From contig NZ_QFZZ01000002.1 of NCBI RefSeq assembly GCF_005233515.1, positions 558,001 through 622,000 of the forward strand: DNA of 64,000 bases, given 5' to 3'. The DNA is from Pseudomonas sp. CFBP13508 (GTDB taxonomy: Bacteria > Pseudomonadota > Gammaproteobacteria > Pseudomonadales > Pseudomonadaceae). This document shows, one piece after another, positions 21,281-31,700 of this stretch (the first letter of the stretch is position 1; each line of letters begins with the position of its first letter). Both the position numbers and the translations under genes were made by a program. The notes beneath the pieces are model-generated. The model was given only the letters and a program-made list of their open reading frames with translations, had not been told where the DNA came from and did not search any database.

Positions 21281-22027
21281 ATGAATTACAACTGGGACTG
21301 GGGCGTGTTCTTCAAGTCCACCGGCGTGGGCAGCGAGACCTATCTCGACTGGTTCATCTCCGGTCTGGGCTGGACCATCGCCATCGCCGTCGTGGCGTGG
21401 ATCATCGCCCTGCTGCTCGGCTCGCTGCTGGGCATCATGCGCACCGTGCCGAACCGCATCGTATCGGGCATTGCGACCTGCTACGTCGAGCTGTTCCGTA
21501 ACGTGCCGCTGCTGGTGCAGCTGTTCATCTGGTACTTCCTGGTGCCCGATCTGCTGCCGCCGGATCTGCAGGAGTGGTACAAGCAGGACCTCAACCCGAC
21601 CACCTCGGCCTACCTGAGCGTTGTCGTCTGCCTCGGTCTGTTCACCGCCGCCCGTGTCTGCGAGCAAGTGCGCACCGGTATCCAGGCGCTGCCTCGTGGC
21701 CAGGAATCCGCCGCCCGCGCGATGGGTTTCAAACTGCCGCAGATCTACTGGAACGTGCTGCTGCCCCAGGCCTACCGGATCATCATTCCGCCGCTCACCT
21801 CGGAATTTTTGAACGTGTTCAAGAACTCCTCCGTGGCGTCCCTGATCGGTTTGATGGAGTTGCTGGCGCAGACCAAACAGACCGCCGAGTTCTCGGCCAA
21901 CCTGTTCGAAGCCTTCACCCTGGCAACCCTGATCTATTTCACCCTCAACATGAGCCTGATGCTGCTGATGCGCCTGGTCGAGAAGAAAGTCGCAGTGCCC
22001 GGCCTGATCTCCGTGGGGGGTAAATAA
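21281..22027 (+). CDS. aatQ: glutamate/aspartate ABC transporter permease AatQ
   Basis: A 248-residue inner-membrane permease of the HisMQ type with about five hydrophobic segments. The EAA-like loop ALPRGQESAARAMGFKLPQI (about 144-163) docks with the ATPase. Its stop codon overlaps the aatM start by one base (TAATG), so the two permeases are coupled. Confidence 0.93.
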   Translation: MNYNWDWGVFFKSTGVGSETYLDWFISGLGWTIAIAVVAWIIALLLGSLLGIMRTVPNRIVSGIATCYVELFRNVPLLVQLFIWYFLVPDLLPPDLQEWYKQDLNPTTSAYLSVVVCLGLFTAARVCEQVRTGIQALPRGQESAARAMGFKLPQIYWNVLLPQAYRIIIPPLTSEFLNVFKNSSVASLIGLMELLAQTKQTAEFSANLFEAFTLATLIYFTLNMSLMLLMRLVEKKVAVPGLISVGGK

Positions 22028-22698
22028 TGGAATTCGATTTCAGTGGCATCGTCCCGGCCATTCCCGGTTTGTGGAACGGCATGGTGATGACCCTCAAGCT
22101 GATGGCCATGGGCGTGATCGGCGGGATGATTCTCGGCACGATCCTCGCGCTGTGCCGTCTGTCGCACAACAAGCTGCTGTCGAGCATTGCTGGCGCCTAC
22201 GTCAACTATTTCCGCTCGATTCCGCTGCTGCTGGTGATCACCTGGTTCTACCTGGCGGTGCCGTTCGTGCTGCGCTGGATCACCGGCGAAGACACGCCGA
22301 TCGGTGCGTTCACCTCGTGCGTCGTGGCATTCATGATGTTCGAAGCGGCGTACTTCTGCGAAATCGTCCGTGCCGGTGTGCAGTCGATTTCCAAGGGCCA
22401 GATGGGTGCCGCGCAAGCGCTGGGCATGAATTACGGGCAGATGATGCGCCTGATCATCCTGCCGCAGGCGTTCCGCAAGATGACCCCGCTGCTGCTGCAG
22501 CAGAGCATCATCCTGTTCCAGGACACCTCGCTGGTCTACACCGTGGGCCTGGTGGACTTCCTCAACGCCTCGCGCGCCAGCGGCGACATCATCGGCCGCT
22601 CCAATGAGTTCCTGATTTTCGCCGGTCTCGTGTACTTCATCATCAGCTTCGCCGCCTCGCGGTTGGTCAAGCGTCTGCAAAAAAGGTTCGCCGTATGA
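22027..22698 (+). CDS. aatM: glutamate/aspartate ABC transporter permease AatM
   Basis: The second permease, 223 residues, homologous in layout to AatQ, with the EAA loop [20 protein letters not shown] (about 120-139). It forms the heterodimeric membrane channel with AatQ. The ATGA overlap couples it to aatP. Confidence 0.93.
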   Translation: MEFDFSGIVPAIPGLWNGMVMTLKLMAMGVIGGMILGTILALCRLSHNKLLSSIAGAYVNYFRSIPLLLVITWFYLAVPFVLRWITGEDTPIGAFTSCVVAFMMFEAAYFCEIVRAGVQSISKGQMGAAQALGMNYGQMMRLIILPQAFRKMTPLLLQQSIILFQDTSLVYTVGLVDFLNASRASGDIIGRSNEFLIFAGLVYFIISFAASRLVKRLQKRFAV

Positions 22699-23429
22699 TC
22701 TCTATCAAAAACATCAACAAGTGGTATGGGGACTTCCAGGTGCTGACTGATTGCAGCACCGAGGTCAAGAAAGGCGAAGTGATCGTGGTCTGCGGCCCGT
22801 CGGGTTCCGGCAAGTCGACGCTGATCAAGTGCGTCAACGCCCTGGAACCGTTCCAGAAAGGCGACGTTGTGGTTGACGGCACGTCGATCGCCGATCCGAA
22901 AACCAACCTGCCGAAACTGCGTTCGCGCGTGGGCATGGTGTTCCAGCATTTCGAGCTGTTCCCGCACCTGACCATCACCGAAAACCTGACCATCGCGCAG
23001 ATCAAGGTGCTCGGCCGCAGCAAGGAAGAGGCGACCAAAAAGGGTCTGCAACTGCTCGAGCGCGTAGGGTTGTCGGCGCACGCCCACAAGCATCCGGGGC
23101 AACTGTCCGGCGGTCAGCAACAGCGTGTGGCGATTGCCCGTGCGCTGGCGATGGACCCGATCGTCATGCTGTTCGACGAACCGACCTCGGCGCTCGACCC
23201 GGAAATGGTCAACGAAGTGCTCGACGTCATGGTGCAGCTGGCCCACGAAGGCATGACCATGATGTGCGTGACCCACGAAATGGGCTTCGCCCGTAAAGTG
23301 GCCGACCGGGTGATCTTCATGGACCAGGGCAAGATCATCGAAGACTGCCCGAAAGAGGAATTCTTCGGCGACATCAGCGCCCGCTCCGAACGCGCGCAGC
23401 ACTTCCTCGAGAAAATCCTGCAGCACTAA
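22695..23429 (+). CDS. aatP: glutamate/aspartate ABC transporter ATPase AatP
   Basis: A 244-residue ATPase with Walker [10 protein letters not shown] (about 33-41), signature [15 protein letters not shown] (about 137), Walker [14 protein letters not shown] and the switch histidine in CVTHEMGF. It is typical of GltL/AotP-like amino-acid importers. It ends the aatJQMP operon, with a REPIN just behind. Confidence 0.95.
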   Translation: MISIKNINKWYGDFQVLTDCSTEVKKGEVIVVCGPSGSGKSTLIKCVNALEPFQKGDVVVDGTSIADPKTNLPKLRSRVGMVFQHFELFPHLTITENLTIAQIKVLGRSKEEATKKGLQLLERVGLSAHAHKHPGQLSGGQQQRVAIARALAMDPIVMLFDEPTSALDPEMVNEVLDVMVQLAHEGMTMMCVTHEMGFARKVADRVIFMDQGKIIEDCPKEEFFGDISARSERAQHFLEKILQH

Positions 23430-23464
23430 AAAACCACGCAGAACCCTGTGGTGTGGCGAGCTTC

Positions 23465-23584
23465 TGTGGCGAGGGGATTTATCCCCGTTCGGCTGCGAAG
23501 CAGTCGTCGAACCGTTAAATCCGGTTTGACCATGAAATGCCGGGGCCGCTTCGCAGCCCAACGGGGATAAATCCCCTCGCCACA
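23465..23584. repeat. REPIN of the TGTGGCGAGGGGATTTATCC family
   Basis: 120 bases with inverted arms TGTGGCGAGGGGATTTATCC and its complement. It is the same family as the tandem array next to the RAYT transposase at 53407. Confidence 0.9.
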
Positions 23585-23646
23585 GGGTTCACCTCAAACC
23601 AATGGTGATGCACAACAAGTGTTGTGGTTGACCCAAGGCATCTGTG

Positions 23647-25548
23647 ATGAAATGCGACCCCACTCTTTATCGCGCTGCAGAGCCATCACTTGCCGTGAAG
23701 CCCCGTCTGATCCGTCATCTGTTCCTGCCGCCACTGATCATCGCCCTGATGGTCGGACTGGGTTTCATCGGCTTCTGGACCAGTGAGCACTTCGGCATCC
23801 GCAGCCTCGGCGAGAACGGCCAGCGTCAGCTGGAACTGCACGCCCGCGCGGTCGAAAGCGAGATCAGCAAATACACCTACCTGCCCAGCCTGCTGGAACT
23901 CGAAACGAGTGTGCCGCAGTTGCTGGCCGACCCGACCCCGGAGCACCGGCAGACGGTCAACGATTACCTCGAAGGCCTGAACCGCCGTAGCCGCAGCCGG
24001 GCCATCTACGTGATGGACACCACCGGCCGGGTCATGGCCACCAGCAACTGGCGCGATGTCGACAGTTATCTGGGTGAAGACCTGTCCTTCCGCGCCTATT
24101 TCAAGGACGCCGTGCGCGGCCAGCCCGGGCGTTTCTATGGCATCGGCAGCACCAATGGCGAACCCGGTTATTACCTCGCCCATGGCCTCGAAGAGCACGG
24201 CAAGATCATCGGTGTGGCGGTGGTCAAGGTGCGTCTGGAAGCCATGGAAGAACGCTGGCAACGGGCGCGTCTGGAAGCCTTCGTCAGCGACGAGAACGGC
24301 ATAATCATTCTCTCCAGCGATCCGGCGCGACGGCTGAAATCGGTGATCCCGCTCAGCGACGAGGTCAAGGAAAAACTCGCTCGCAGCCTGCAGTACTACT
24401 GGTTTCCACTCAACGAACTGCAACCGCTGGCCCGCGAGACACTGGCCGAAGGCGTGGAGAAACTGACCTTCCCGGCCAACAGCGAATTGCAGCCCGACGA
24501 AGACGACATCAGCTATCTGGCGCAAACCCGACTGCTGAGCGACACGCCGTGGAATTTCACCCTGCTCACGCCGTTGCAGGACCTGCGCCGCGAAGCGATC
24601 AACCAAGGCATTCTGGTGGCCGTTGCGTTTGCCCTGTTCGCCTTCCTGCTGATTGCCTGGAACGAGCGCCGCAAAGTCCTCGCCACCCGCCTCGCCGCCC
24701 GCGAAGCGTTGCAGGAAGCCAATAGCCAACTCGAACGTCGGATTACCGAACGCACCGCCGATCTGCGCGCCAGCAACGAACGCCTGAAGAGTCAGATCCG
24801 CGAGCGCCGCCAGGCCGAGGAGACTTTGCGCCGCGCTCAGGATGAACTGGTGCAGGCCGGCAAACTTGCGGCCATCGGCCAGATGTCGACCAGCATTGCC
24901 CATGAATTGAACCAGCCGCTGGCGGCGATGCGCACGCTGTCGGGCAACACCGTGCGCTTTCTCGAGCGCGGCCAGCTCGACGTCGCCAGCACCAACCTCA
25001 AGACCATCAACGATCTGATCGACCGCATGGGCCGAATCACCGCCAGCCTGCGTTCGTTTGCCCGGCGCGGCGACAACAAGGGTCAGGCCAGTCTCGGCAA
25101 AGCCGTCGACGCCGCGTTGCAAGTGCTCGGCGCGCGTGTGGAAAACACCGCGCTGCAGATTCACCGGCAGTTTGCCGATGTGCAGTTGCTGATCGATCAG
25201 ACCCGTCTCGAACAGATTCTCGTCAACCTGATCGGCAACGCCCTCGACGCCATGCACGCGCAACCGCAGCCGCAACTGTGGCTGGAGGGTGAAGAATTCA
25301 ACGGCAAGTATCGCTTGCGGGTGCGTGATAACGGCCACGGCATCGACGCCGAAGCGCGCAAGCATTTGTTCGAACCGTTCTTCACCACCAAACCCGGCGA
25401 GCAAGGCCTGGGCCTGGGCCTGACCCTGTCCGCCAGCCTCGCCGCCGCCACCGGCGGGCACCTGGGTGTTGAACACCCGGCCGGCGGTGGCACCACTTTC
25501 GTCCTCAGTTTACCGTTGGTAAGCCCTCTTTCTGCCGAGCCAATATGA
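23647..25548 (+). CDS. aauS: sensor histidine kinase AauS (DctB type)
   Basis: A 633-residue kinase that senses acidic amino acids in the periplasm. TM1 is near residues 26-48. A double-Cache sensor domain follows (about 55-310), with the NWRD and GRFYGIGSTN stretches typical of DctB relatives. TM2 is near 320-340, then a coiled coil. The phospho-acceptor is H419 in IAHELNQPL. The ATPase domain has LIGNALDAM (N box) and DNGHGID, GLGLGL. Its 3' end overlaps aauR by four bases. Translation can start at GTG 23644 or ATG 23647. Confidence 0.92.
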   Translation: MKCDPTLYRAAEPSLAVKPRLIRHLFLPPLIIALMVGLGFIGFWTSEHFGIRSLGENGQRQLELHARAVESEISKYTYLPSLLELETSVPQLLADPTPEHRQTVNDYLEGLNRRSRSRAIYVMDTTGRVMATSNWRDVDSYLGEDLSFRAYFKDAVRGQPGRFYGIGSTNGEPGYYLAHGLEEHGKIIGVAVVKVRLEAMEERWQRARLEAFVSDENGIIILSSDPARRLKSVIPLSDEVKEKLARSLQYYWFPLNELQPLARETLAEGVEKLTFPANSELQPDEDDISYLAQTRLLSDTPWNFTLLTPLQDLRREAINQGILVAVAFALFAFLLIAWNERRKVLATRLAAREALQEANSQLERRITERTADLRASNERLKSQIRERRQAEETLRRAQDELVQAGKLAAIGQMSTSIAHELNQPLAAMRTLSGNTVRFLERGQLDVASTNLKTINDLIDRMGRITASLRSFARRGDNKGQASLGKAVDAALQVLGARVENTALQIHRQFADVQLLIDQTRLEQILVNLIGNALDAMHAQPQPQLWLEGEEFNGKYRLRVRDNGHGIDAEARKHLFEPFFTTKPGEQGLGLGLTLSASLAAATGGHLGVEHPAGGGTTFVLSLPLVSPLSAEPI

Positions 25549-26870
25549 ACCCCGAACTCAGTGTGCTGATTGTCGAAGACGACCCCCATGTGCTGCTCGG
25601 CTGCCAACAGGCGTTGACCCTCGAGGACATCCCCTGCATCGGCGTCGGCAGTGCCGAAGAGGCGCTGGCGCAGGTCGGCGACAACTTTGCCGGCATCGTC
25701 ATCAGCGACATCCGCCTGCCGGGCATCGATGGCCTGGAATTGCTCACCCGCCTCAAGCAGCGTGATCGCAGCCTGCCGGTGGTGCTGATCACCGGCCACG
25801 GCGACATTTCCATGGCCGTCGGCGCGATGCAGAAAGGCGCCTACGATTTCATGGAAAAACCTTTCTCGCCGGAACGCTTGGTCGATGTCGCGCGACGGGC
25901 GCTGGAGCAACGCAGCCTCGCCCGCGAAGTTTCCTCGTTGCGTCGACAACTGGCTGAACGCGACTCCCTTGAAGGGCGGATCATCGGCCGTTCACCAGCG
26001 ATGCAGAACCTGCGCGAACTGATTGCCAACGTCGCCGACACTTCGGCCAACGTCTTGATCGAAGGCGAGACCGGCACGGGCAAGGAACTGGTCGCCCGTT
26101 GCCTGCACGATTTCAGTCGGCGCCACAGCAAACAGTTCGTCGCGCTGAACTGCGGCGGTCTGCCGGAAAACCTTTTTGAAAGCGAGATCTTCGGCCACGA
26201 AGCCAATGCCTTCACCGGCGCCGGCAAACGCCGCATCGGCAAGATCGAGCACGCCGACGGCGGCACGCTGTTTCTCGACGAAGTGGAAAGCATGCCGCTG
26301 CCGTTGCAGATCAAGTTGCTGCGCGTATTGCAGGAACGCACCCTCGAACGCCTCGGCTCGAACCAGAGCGTGGCGGTGGATTGCCGGGTGATCGCGGCAA
26401 CCAAATCCGACCTCGATGAGTCGAGCAAGGCCGGCGAGTTTCGCAGCGACTTGTACTACCGCCTCAACGTCGTGACCCTGGAATTGCCACCGCTGCGCGA
26501 ACGCCGCGAAGACATCCTGCAACTGTTCGAACACTTCACCCAGCAATCGGCGCTGCGCTTCGACCGCGCGCTGCCGGAGCTGGATAACCAGACCCTGTCG
26601 AACCTGATGAGCCACGACTGGCCGGGCAACGTGCGTGAACTGCGCAACGTCGCCGAACGCTTCGCCCTCGGCCTGCCGGCCTTCAAGAAGTCCGGCGCCA
26701 GCGCCGGCCAGGGTCTGGCGTTTGCCGAAGCGGTGGAAGCTTTCGAGCGCAATCTGCTGGTCGACGCCTTGCAACGCAGCGGCGGCAACCTGACCCAGGC
26801 CAGCCAGGAACTGGGCATGGCCAAGACCACGCTGTTCGATAAAGTCAAAAAGTACGGGCTGAGCCACTGA
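25545..26870 (+). CDS. aauR: sigma-54-dependent response regulator AauR
   Basis: A 441-residue NtrC-type activator. The receiver domain has phospho-acceptor D55 (VISDIRLPG). The AAA+ domain has Walker A GETGTGKE (about 173-180) and Walker B GGTLFLDE. The loop that contacts sigma-54, normally GAFTGA, reads NAFTGA (N221). A Fis-type helix-turn-helix closes the protein (LTQASQELGMAKTTLFDKVK). The expected target is the sigma-54 promoter of aatJ, with its TTCGG-N4-CCGAA boxes. Confidence 0.93.
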   Translation: MNPELSVLIVEDDPHVLLGCQQALTLEDIPCIGVGSAEEALAQVGDNFAGIVISDIRLPGIDGLELLTRLKQRDRSLPVVLITGHGDISMAVGAMQKGAYDFMEKPFSPERLVDVARRALEQRSLAREVSSLRRQLAERDSLEGRIIGRSPAMQNLRELIANVADTSANVLIEGETGTGKELVARCLHDFSRRHSKQFVALNCGGLPENLFESEIFGHEANAFTGAGKRRIGKIEHADGGTLFLDEVESMPLPLQIKLLRVLQERTLERLGSNQSVAVDCRVIAATKSDLDESSKAGEFRSDLYYRLNVVTLELPPLRERREDILQLFEHFTQQSALRFDRALPELDNQTLSNLMSHDWPGNVRELRNVAERFALGLPAFKKSGASAGQGLAFAEAVEAFERNLLVDALQRSGGNLTQASQELGMAKTTLFDKVKKYGLSH

Positions 26871-27208
26871 TGGATCTGATTCTCAAAGCCGCCATCGGCG
26901 CCGCAGTGGTGCTGATCCTCGCGGCACTGTCCAAAACCAGAAACTATTACATCGCCGGCCTGGTGCCGCTGTTTCCGACCTTTGCCCTGATCGCGCATTA
27001 CATCGTCGGCAAGGGCCGCTCGGTCGACGATCTGAAAACCACGATCGTGTTTGGGATGTGGTCGATCATTCCCTACTTCGTGTATCTGGCGACGCTGTAC
27101 GTGATGGTCGACCGCATGCGCCTGGAAGCGTCGTTGGCCGTGGCGGCGGTGGCCTGGTTGATGGCGGCGACCGTGTTGGTAACGGTCTGGGTGCGTTTGC
27201 ACAGCTAA
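26870..27208 (+). CDS. glpM: GlpM-family inner-membrane protein
   Basis: A 112-residue protein with four hydrophobic segments, resembling GlpM of P. aeruginosa, which was named from its position beside glpFKRD and linked to alginate production. Here it starts inside the aauR stop codon (TGATG), about 7 kb from glpD, so it is transcribed with aauSR. Its biochemical role is unknown. Confidence 0.75.
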   Translation: MDLILKAAIGAAVVLILAALSKTRNYYIAGLVPLFPTFALIAHYIVGKGRSVDDLKTTIVFGMWSIIPYFVYLATLYVMVDRMRLEASLAVAAVAWLMAATVLVTVWVRLHS

Positions 27209-27217
27209 GATCAAAAG

Positions 27218-27452
27218 CCCCTCACCCCAGCCCTCTCCCCGAGGGAGAGGGAGCCGACCGAGGTGTCCTGCGAGGTACATCGACGTGAGACACCGAGTCG
27301 ACTATGGATCGGTGAAAACCGAGTCGGTTATGGTGGTGTCAACGTGAACGCATTCACCGAATTCATAATCGACTCGGTCATTCAGATCGGCGTAGAGCAC
27401 AAGACACCTCGGTCAGTCCCCTCTCCCTCTGGGAGAGGGTTAGGGTGAGGGG
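27218..27452. repeat. MITE-like element with CCCCTCACCC ends (copy 2, long form)
   Basis: 235 bases with the same terminal inverted repeats as copies 1 and 3 but a longer interior containing three ACCGAGTCG-like motifs. It fills the gap between glpM and the convergent hydrolase gene. Confidence 0.72.
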
Positions 27453-27464
27453 ACTCTTTCTGGC

Positions 27465-28499
27465 TCACAGCAGATTCCTGCCCACCACCGGCTCGATCTG
27501 TGCCCAGTGCGAAGTATCCTCACGATGCGCTTGCAGATAAGGCAGCACCGCCGCCAGCAACGGTTCCTTGAACGCCTCCTGAAAGCGATGCGCCAGCCCC
27601 GGAATCAGCTTCAACTGACTGCCCTGAATGTGCGCCGCCAGATGTACGCCGTGCATCACCGGCAGCAGCGGATCAGCCGTGCCATGCACCACCAGCGTGG
27701 GCACACGCAATTGATTGAGCAAAGCCACGCGACTGGGTTCAGCAAGGATCGCCATGATCTGCCGTTTGACGCCTTCGGGGTTGAACGCGCGGTCGTAGGA
27801 CGCTGCCGCCTGTTGCAGCAACGCTTGGCGATCATCAGTCACCGCCGGGCTGCCGAGTGCCGCGAGCAGATCGGCCTGCTGCTCCAGCGCCACTTGACGG
27901 TTCGGCGCGCCCCGCCGTGAAAGCAATTGCACCAGCGCCGCACTCGGTGCCGGCAGGCCTTCAGCGCCGGAAGTGGTCATGATCAGCGTCAGGCTTTCCA
28001 CCCGCTGCGGCGCCATCGCCGCCATGTGCTGGGCGATCATTCCACCCATGCTCGCGCCGAGCACGTGGAATTGCTCGACCTTCAACGCCGTCATCAAACC
28101 CAGCGCATCGTCGGCCATGTCGGTCAGGCTGTACGGGGCCGAGACCGGCAAACCGAGCTTGTAGCGCAGCACTTCGAAGGTCAGATTGGCCTCGATGGGC
28201 GCCTGCCGCCAGGTCGAGAGGCCGACGTCGCGGTTGTCATAGCGGATCACCCGGAAACCCTGCTGACACAGCGCGACTACCACCTCATCCGGCCAATGAA
28301 TCAACTGGCCCCCCAGGCCCATGACCAGCAACAGCGCCGGGTCTGATGCACGACCGATGCTCTGATAGGCAAGGCTGACCGCAGGCAGATCGGCGTGCTC
28401 GGTCGGCACGTTCACATCGCAGCGCCCGGCTGCCAACGAGCCGGCCCCGAACACAAGCGCGGCCAACGCGGCCGCGACTGAAATAAATCTCTTGAACAT
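27465..28499 (-). CDS. secreted alpha/beta hydrolase
   Basis: A 344-residue hydrolase. The start at 28499 gives a good signal peptide ([20 protein letters not shown], cleaved about residue 24), so it is probably periplasmic or outer-membrane associated. The nucleophile is S150 in GASMGG; the acid is in HGTADPLLP and the histidine in PGLAHRF. It resembles a proline-iminopeptidase or esterase-like group of unknown substrate. It is divergent from the large toxin gene, with 215 bases between them. Confidence 0.8.
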   Translation of the reverse strand: MFKRFISVAAALAALVFGAGSLAAGRCDVNVPTEHADLPAVSLAYQSIGRASDPALLLVMGLGGQLIHWPDEVVVALCQQGFRVIRYDNRDVGLSTWRQAPIEANLTFEVLRYKLGLPVSAPYSLTDMADDALGLMTALKVEQFHVLGASMGGMIAQHMAAMAPQRVESLTLIMTTSGAEGLPAPSAALVQLLSRRGAPNRQVALEQQADLLAALGSPAVTDDRQALLQQAAASYDRAFNPEGVKRQIMAILAEPSRVALLNQLRVPTLVVHGTADPLLPVMHGVHLAAHIQGSQLKLIPGLAHRFQEAFKEPLLAAVLPYLQAHREDTSHWAQIEPVVGRNLL

Positions 28500-28714
28500 G
28501 AAAAACACCAAAACGCAGCACCCCAGTAGAGCGCGAGTCTGATGAAGTTCGTGCGAGCGCGCTGCCACACTTGCATGACAGTTTGATGAAGAGTGCCGAG
28601 CGGTCATGCAGGCGCTGCAAACAATATCCCTGTACCGCCATGCTCCGGCGCAAATTCTTTTGAATGACTTGAACAGGAGCGGATGCCCCGCTCCCCCCTT
28701 GCGAGTCATCCACC

Positions 28715-31700
28715 ATGCTCGAACCCCTTACCCTGGATTTGCCGCCAGCGCCCCCGGAGTCGTTCGCTACCTCCCTGGCGCTGCCTCAGACCATCGACGA
28801 AAGTCTTTTGTTACGGGCCAATCAGCACTGGCGCGACAGCAGGAGTGGCCTGCGTGAACTGTTTGCGAGCAGCCCCGCGCTGCGCGATACGATCAACGCT
28901 TCGCTGCGACAACACCTGCAACTGGACGGCGAAAAAACCGGATTCGGCTTCATTGCCACCCAAACCCAGCCGGAGCATTTTGTCAGTCTTACCGACGCCT
29001 GCGCTTTTGTCGTACAACATCCGGCGCTGGAAACCACGTTGGACCAGCACTGCCACGTTATCGGCCTGAAGCCTGATCACCCGCTGTACACCCTGAAGCC
29101 GCTGCAACTGCTGGCCAAACTCAAGCCGCTCGACCCGCAGAGCGTCCACGCCACCCGCTGGGCCGAGTTCTGGGAAGCACGTGCGCCCGGCACCCCGGTT
29201 TCGCGACGCACACGCGCCACCGAGCTATACCGATCACATTTCGAAGCGAGCGCTGACGCCGCTTACGCCAGTAAAGTCATCAACGCCGAACAGCGCGACC
29301 TGCTGCAGCAAATCGTTGATTCAGGTTCCACCCCAGCGATGTTCAAGGGGCAGTCCGTTCACCTGGAAAAACCGGCACTGGTGCTGAGCAATCACAGCAA
29401 AGTCAAACTGCCGGGGGCTTGGGTGATCAGCACGGGGGACCGGGCAACGGCGCGAGCGCTGCTCTATCTGCCCTGCCGCCCAGCGTGCATTCAGGCGTTC
29501 GACAATCGAGTGGATCTGCAGACGTGGCTCGCCGGTCAGGTACAGATCCCTGGCGGCCTGCCACGCCAGATCCAGCGCTTCGATTACAGCGCAGCGACAG
29601 ATCCGATGATCACCGGCGCCAGCGATCTGTTCGCCGACCGGCAGCAGGCGCAGATCAATGCCTTGCGCAACACCAACCGGGGCAAACCCGGGTTGCGCGA
29701 ACACGCTGCGCAAGCGCTGTTGCATGTCGATCTGATTGACCATCAGCGCAGCACAGCGATCATCGTTGCAACACCGGCCAAAGCGCTCATTGCGCAAGAA
29801 CCCATCGCAAGTGACGCCCCTCCGTTGTTCGGCAGCCTGTCCGCTGGCATTCCGCTGGCCCTGAGACATGCCTCGCTCAACCGCGAGCGCGATGCACTTG
29901 AACACTTGCTGTCCAACGACCCGGACGGCACACGCTTGCAACAATGCCAGGACGCCCTGAAAGCGCTGGAAAGTGCCGAGCAAGCCTGCGAAAAGGCCAG
30001 CACCTCGTTGTTCGACAACGCCCCCGTCTCCGACACGGCGTTCGCTGCGATTTGTCAGGCTCACAAGGATGGCTTGTACGCCGAGGCGAAGCTGCAAGCG
30101 CTACTCGGGCAAATCGACAGCGCCGAACACGACCTGCTCAAAGCCGTTCTGGACAAGCCTGTGGCCAGTGCACGCGATGCAGACTGGATCGCCGCCAGCC
30201 TGACACTTTCGCTGAGCGAAACCCGCGACACGATCACTACGGTGCAGCGCGAAACGCTCAAGGGTGTACTGGTATTCACTCGGCAAGCTGCGCTGGCGGA
30301 CCGCGCCTCCAACACGAGTCTGCTGTTGTATTGCCCAGGCAGCGGCGGTGGTCTGCGACGCTTTCCCGATCGCCGTACCTTGGCACTCGATTTTTTCAAG
30401 ATCAGCGAGCAGGACAGCGAATCGGCCTTGCAACTCGACGCCATCGCCTCGGACCCGCTGCGTCATTGCCTCAACGCACTGATCGTCGATTGCGAGACGC
30501 GGACCGCCACCCTGCGCGATCAGTCCGGGCATGCCGATGCACTGGAAATTCTCCGCCAGGATTGCACAGCCGCTCTGCAAGTGCCGGTCAGCGCCGCCAG
30601 GAGTCTGATGTTCGCGCACGAGCAAGAGCAGCAGCGCAGCGGTGTTCTGGCCACTCATCTGCCGAGCTGGCTGGTGCGTTTGCAGAAAAGCGAGCGGGCT
30701 GCGCTCAAAGAGCGCATCAAGGCGTATATCGAGGCGATGCGCAAAAGCCACGCGCTGATGACACTGGCACTGGAACCGCGCGACGACTTCACCCGTAAAC
30801 ATCTGTACGCGCGCCTGCGCAAGGACTTTGCCACCGAGGGCTATTTTTCCGTGCAGGTCGAATTGCCCGATTCCACCAAAACCGAAACCGTAGTGGAAGC
30901 CACCCCCACCGGCCCGCGGCGTAAAACGGTGATCGTGCCCGGCGCCACGCGCAGCACGATGTCACTGGAAGACCTCGCCCAGTTGAACATCGACAACGTT
31001 CAGTCAGTGCTCAATGACTCACTGTCGCAACGCCTGATTTTCATGCGGGTGAAGGTCAGTGCCGCGCGCCAACAGGATCGCAACCGTCTGCTCAACGGCA
31101 TCAACCTGAGCTATCTGCGTAAAGTCCTGCCGGAGCTGGACCTGCCCAAGGCCTATGAGCGCAGGATCCTCGAAGCCTTTAATGGCGCGCCCGGCGAAGC
31201 GCTGTTCGTCAGACAGCATCGGCGCGAAGGCCTGATCGAACCCTGGCGCCTGCTGCTGAAGATCCAGAGTGAAAATGCGCGTGCACAGAAACACCTCGAC
31301 CGCAATGAGGCTGAGGTGGTGAACATCGCAATCGATGCCGATACCGCTGAAGCCTGGCGCGCTCAAGGCAAGCGCATCGTTCTGCTGCCGGTCGCGCTTA
31401 AAACTGGCGGCAAAGACACCCCGCGCGAAGGTCCAGTGACCTTGTCCGGCGTGACCTTCATTGAAGAGCAGATCAGCGGCACTACACTGCTCTACCTGCC
31501 GGACAGTCCGGATCAACAATTTTTCCGCCGTTACGACAGTCTCGAATCAGCGCGCAAAGGGCTGTTCACACTGTGCGCAAGTGACCGCTGGATCGAATAC
31601 CTGGCGGGCAAGGCCTTGCAGGGCAATATTCGCGCGCATGTCAGCCGCATCGGTCAGGCGCATGAAAAAAACTTCGACGCCATTATCGAAGTCGGCGCAC

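Noticed and set aside
23686..25476. 596-residue minus-strand frame
   Set aside because: Entirely antisense to aauS, with no domain and no ribosome-binding site.
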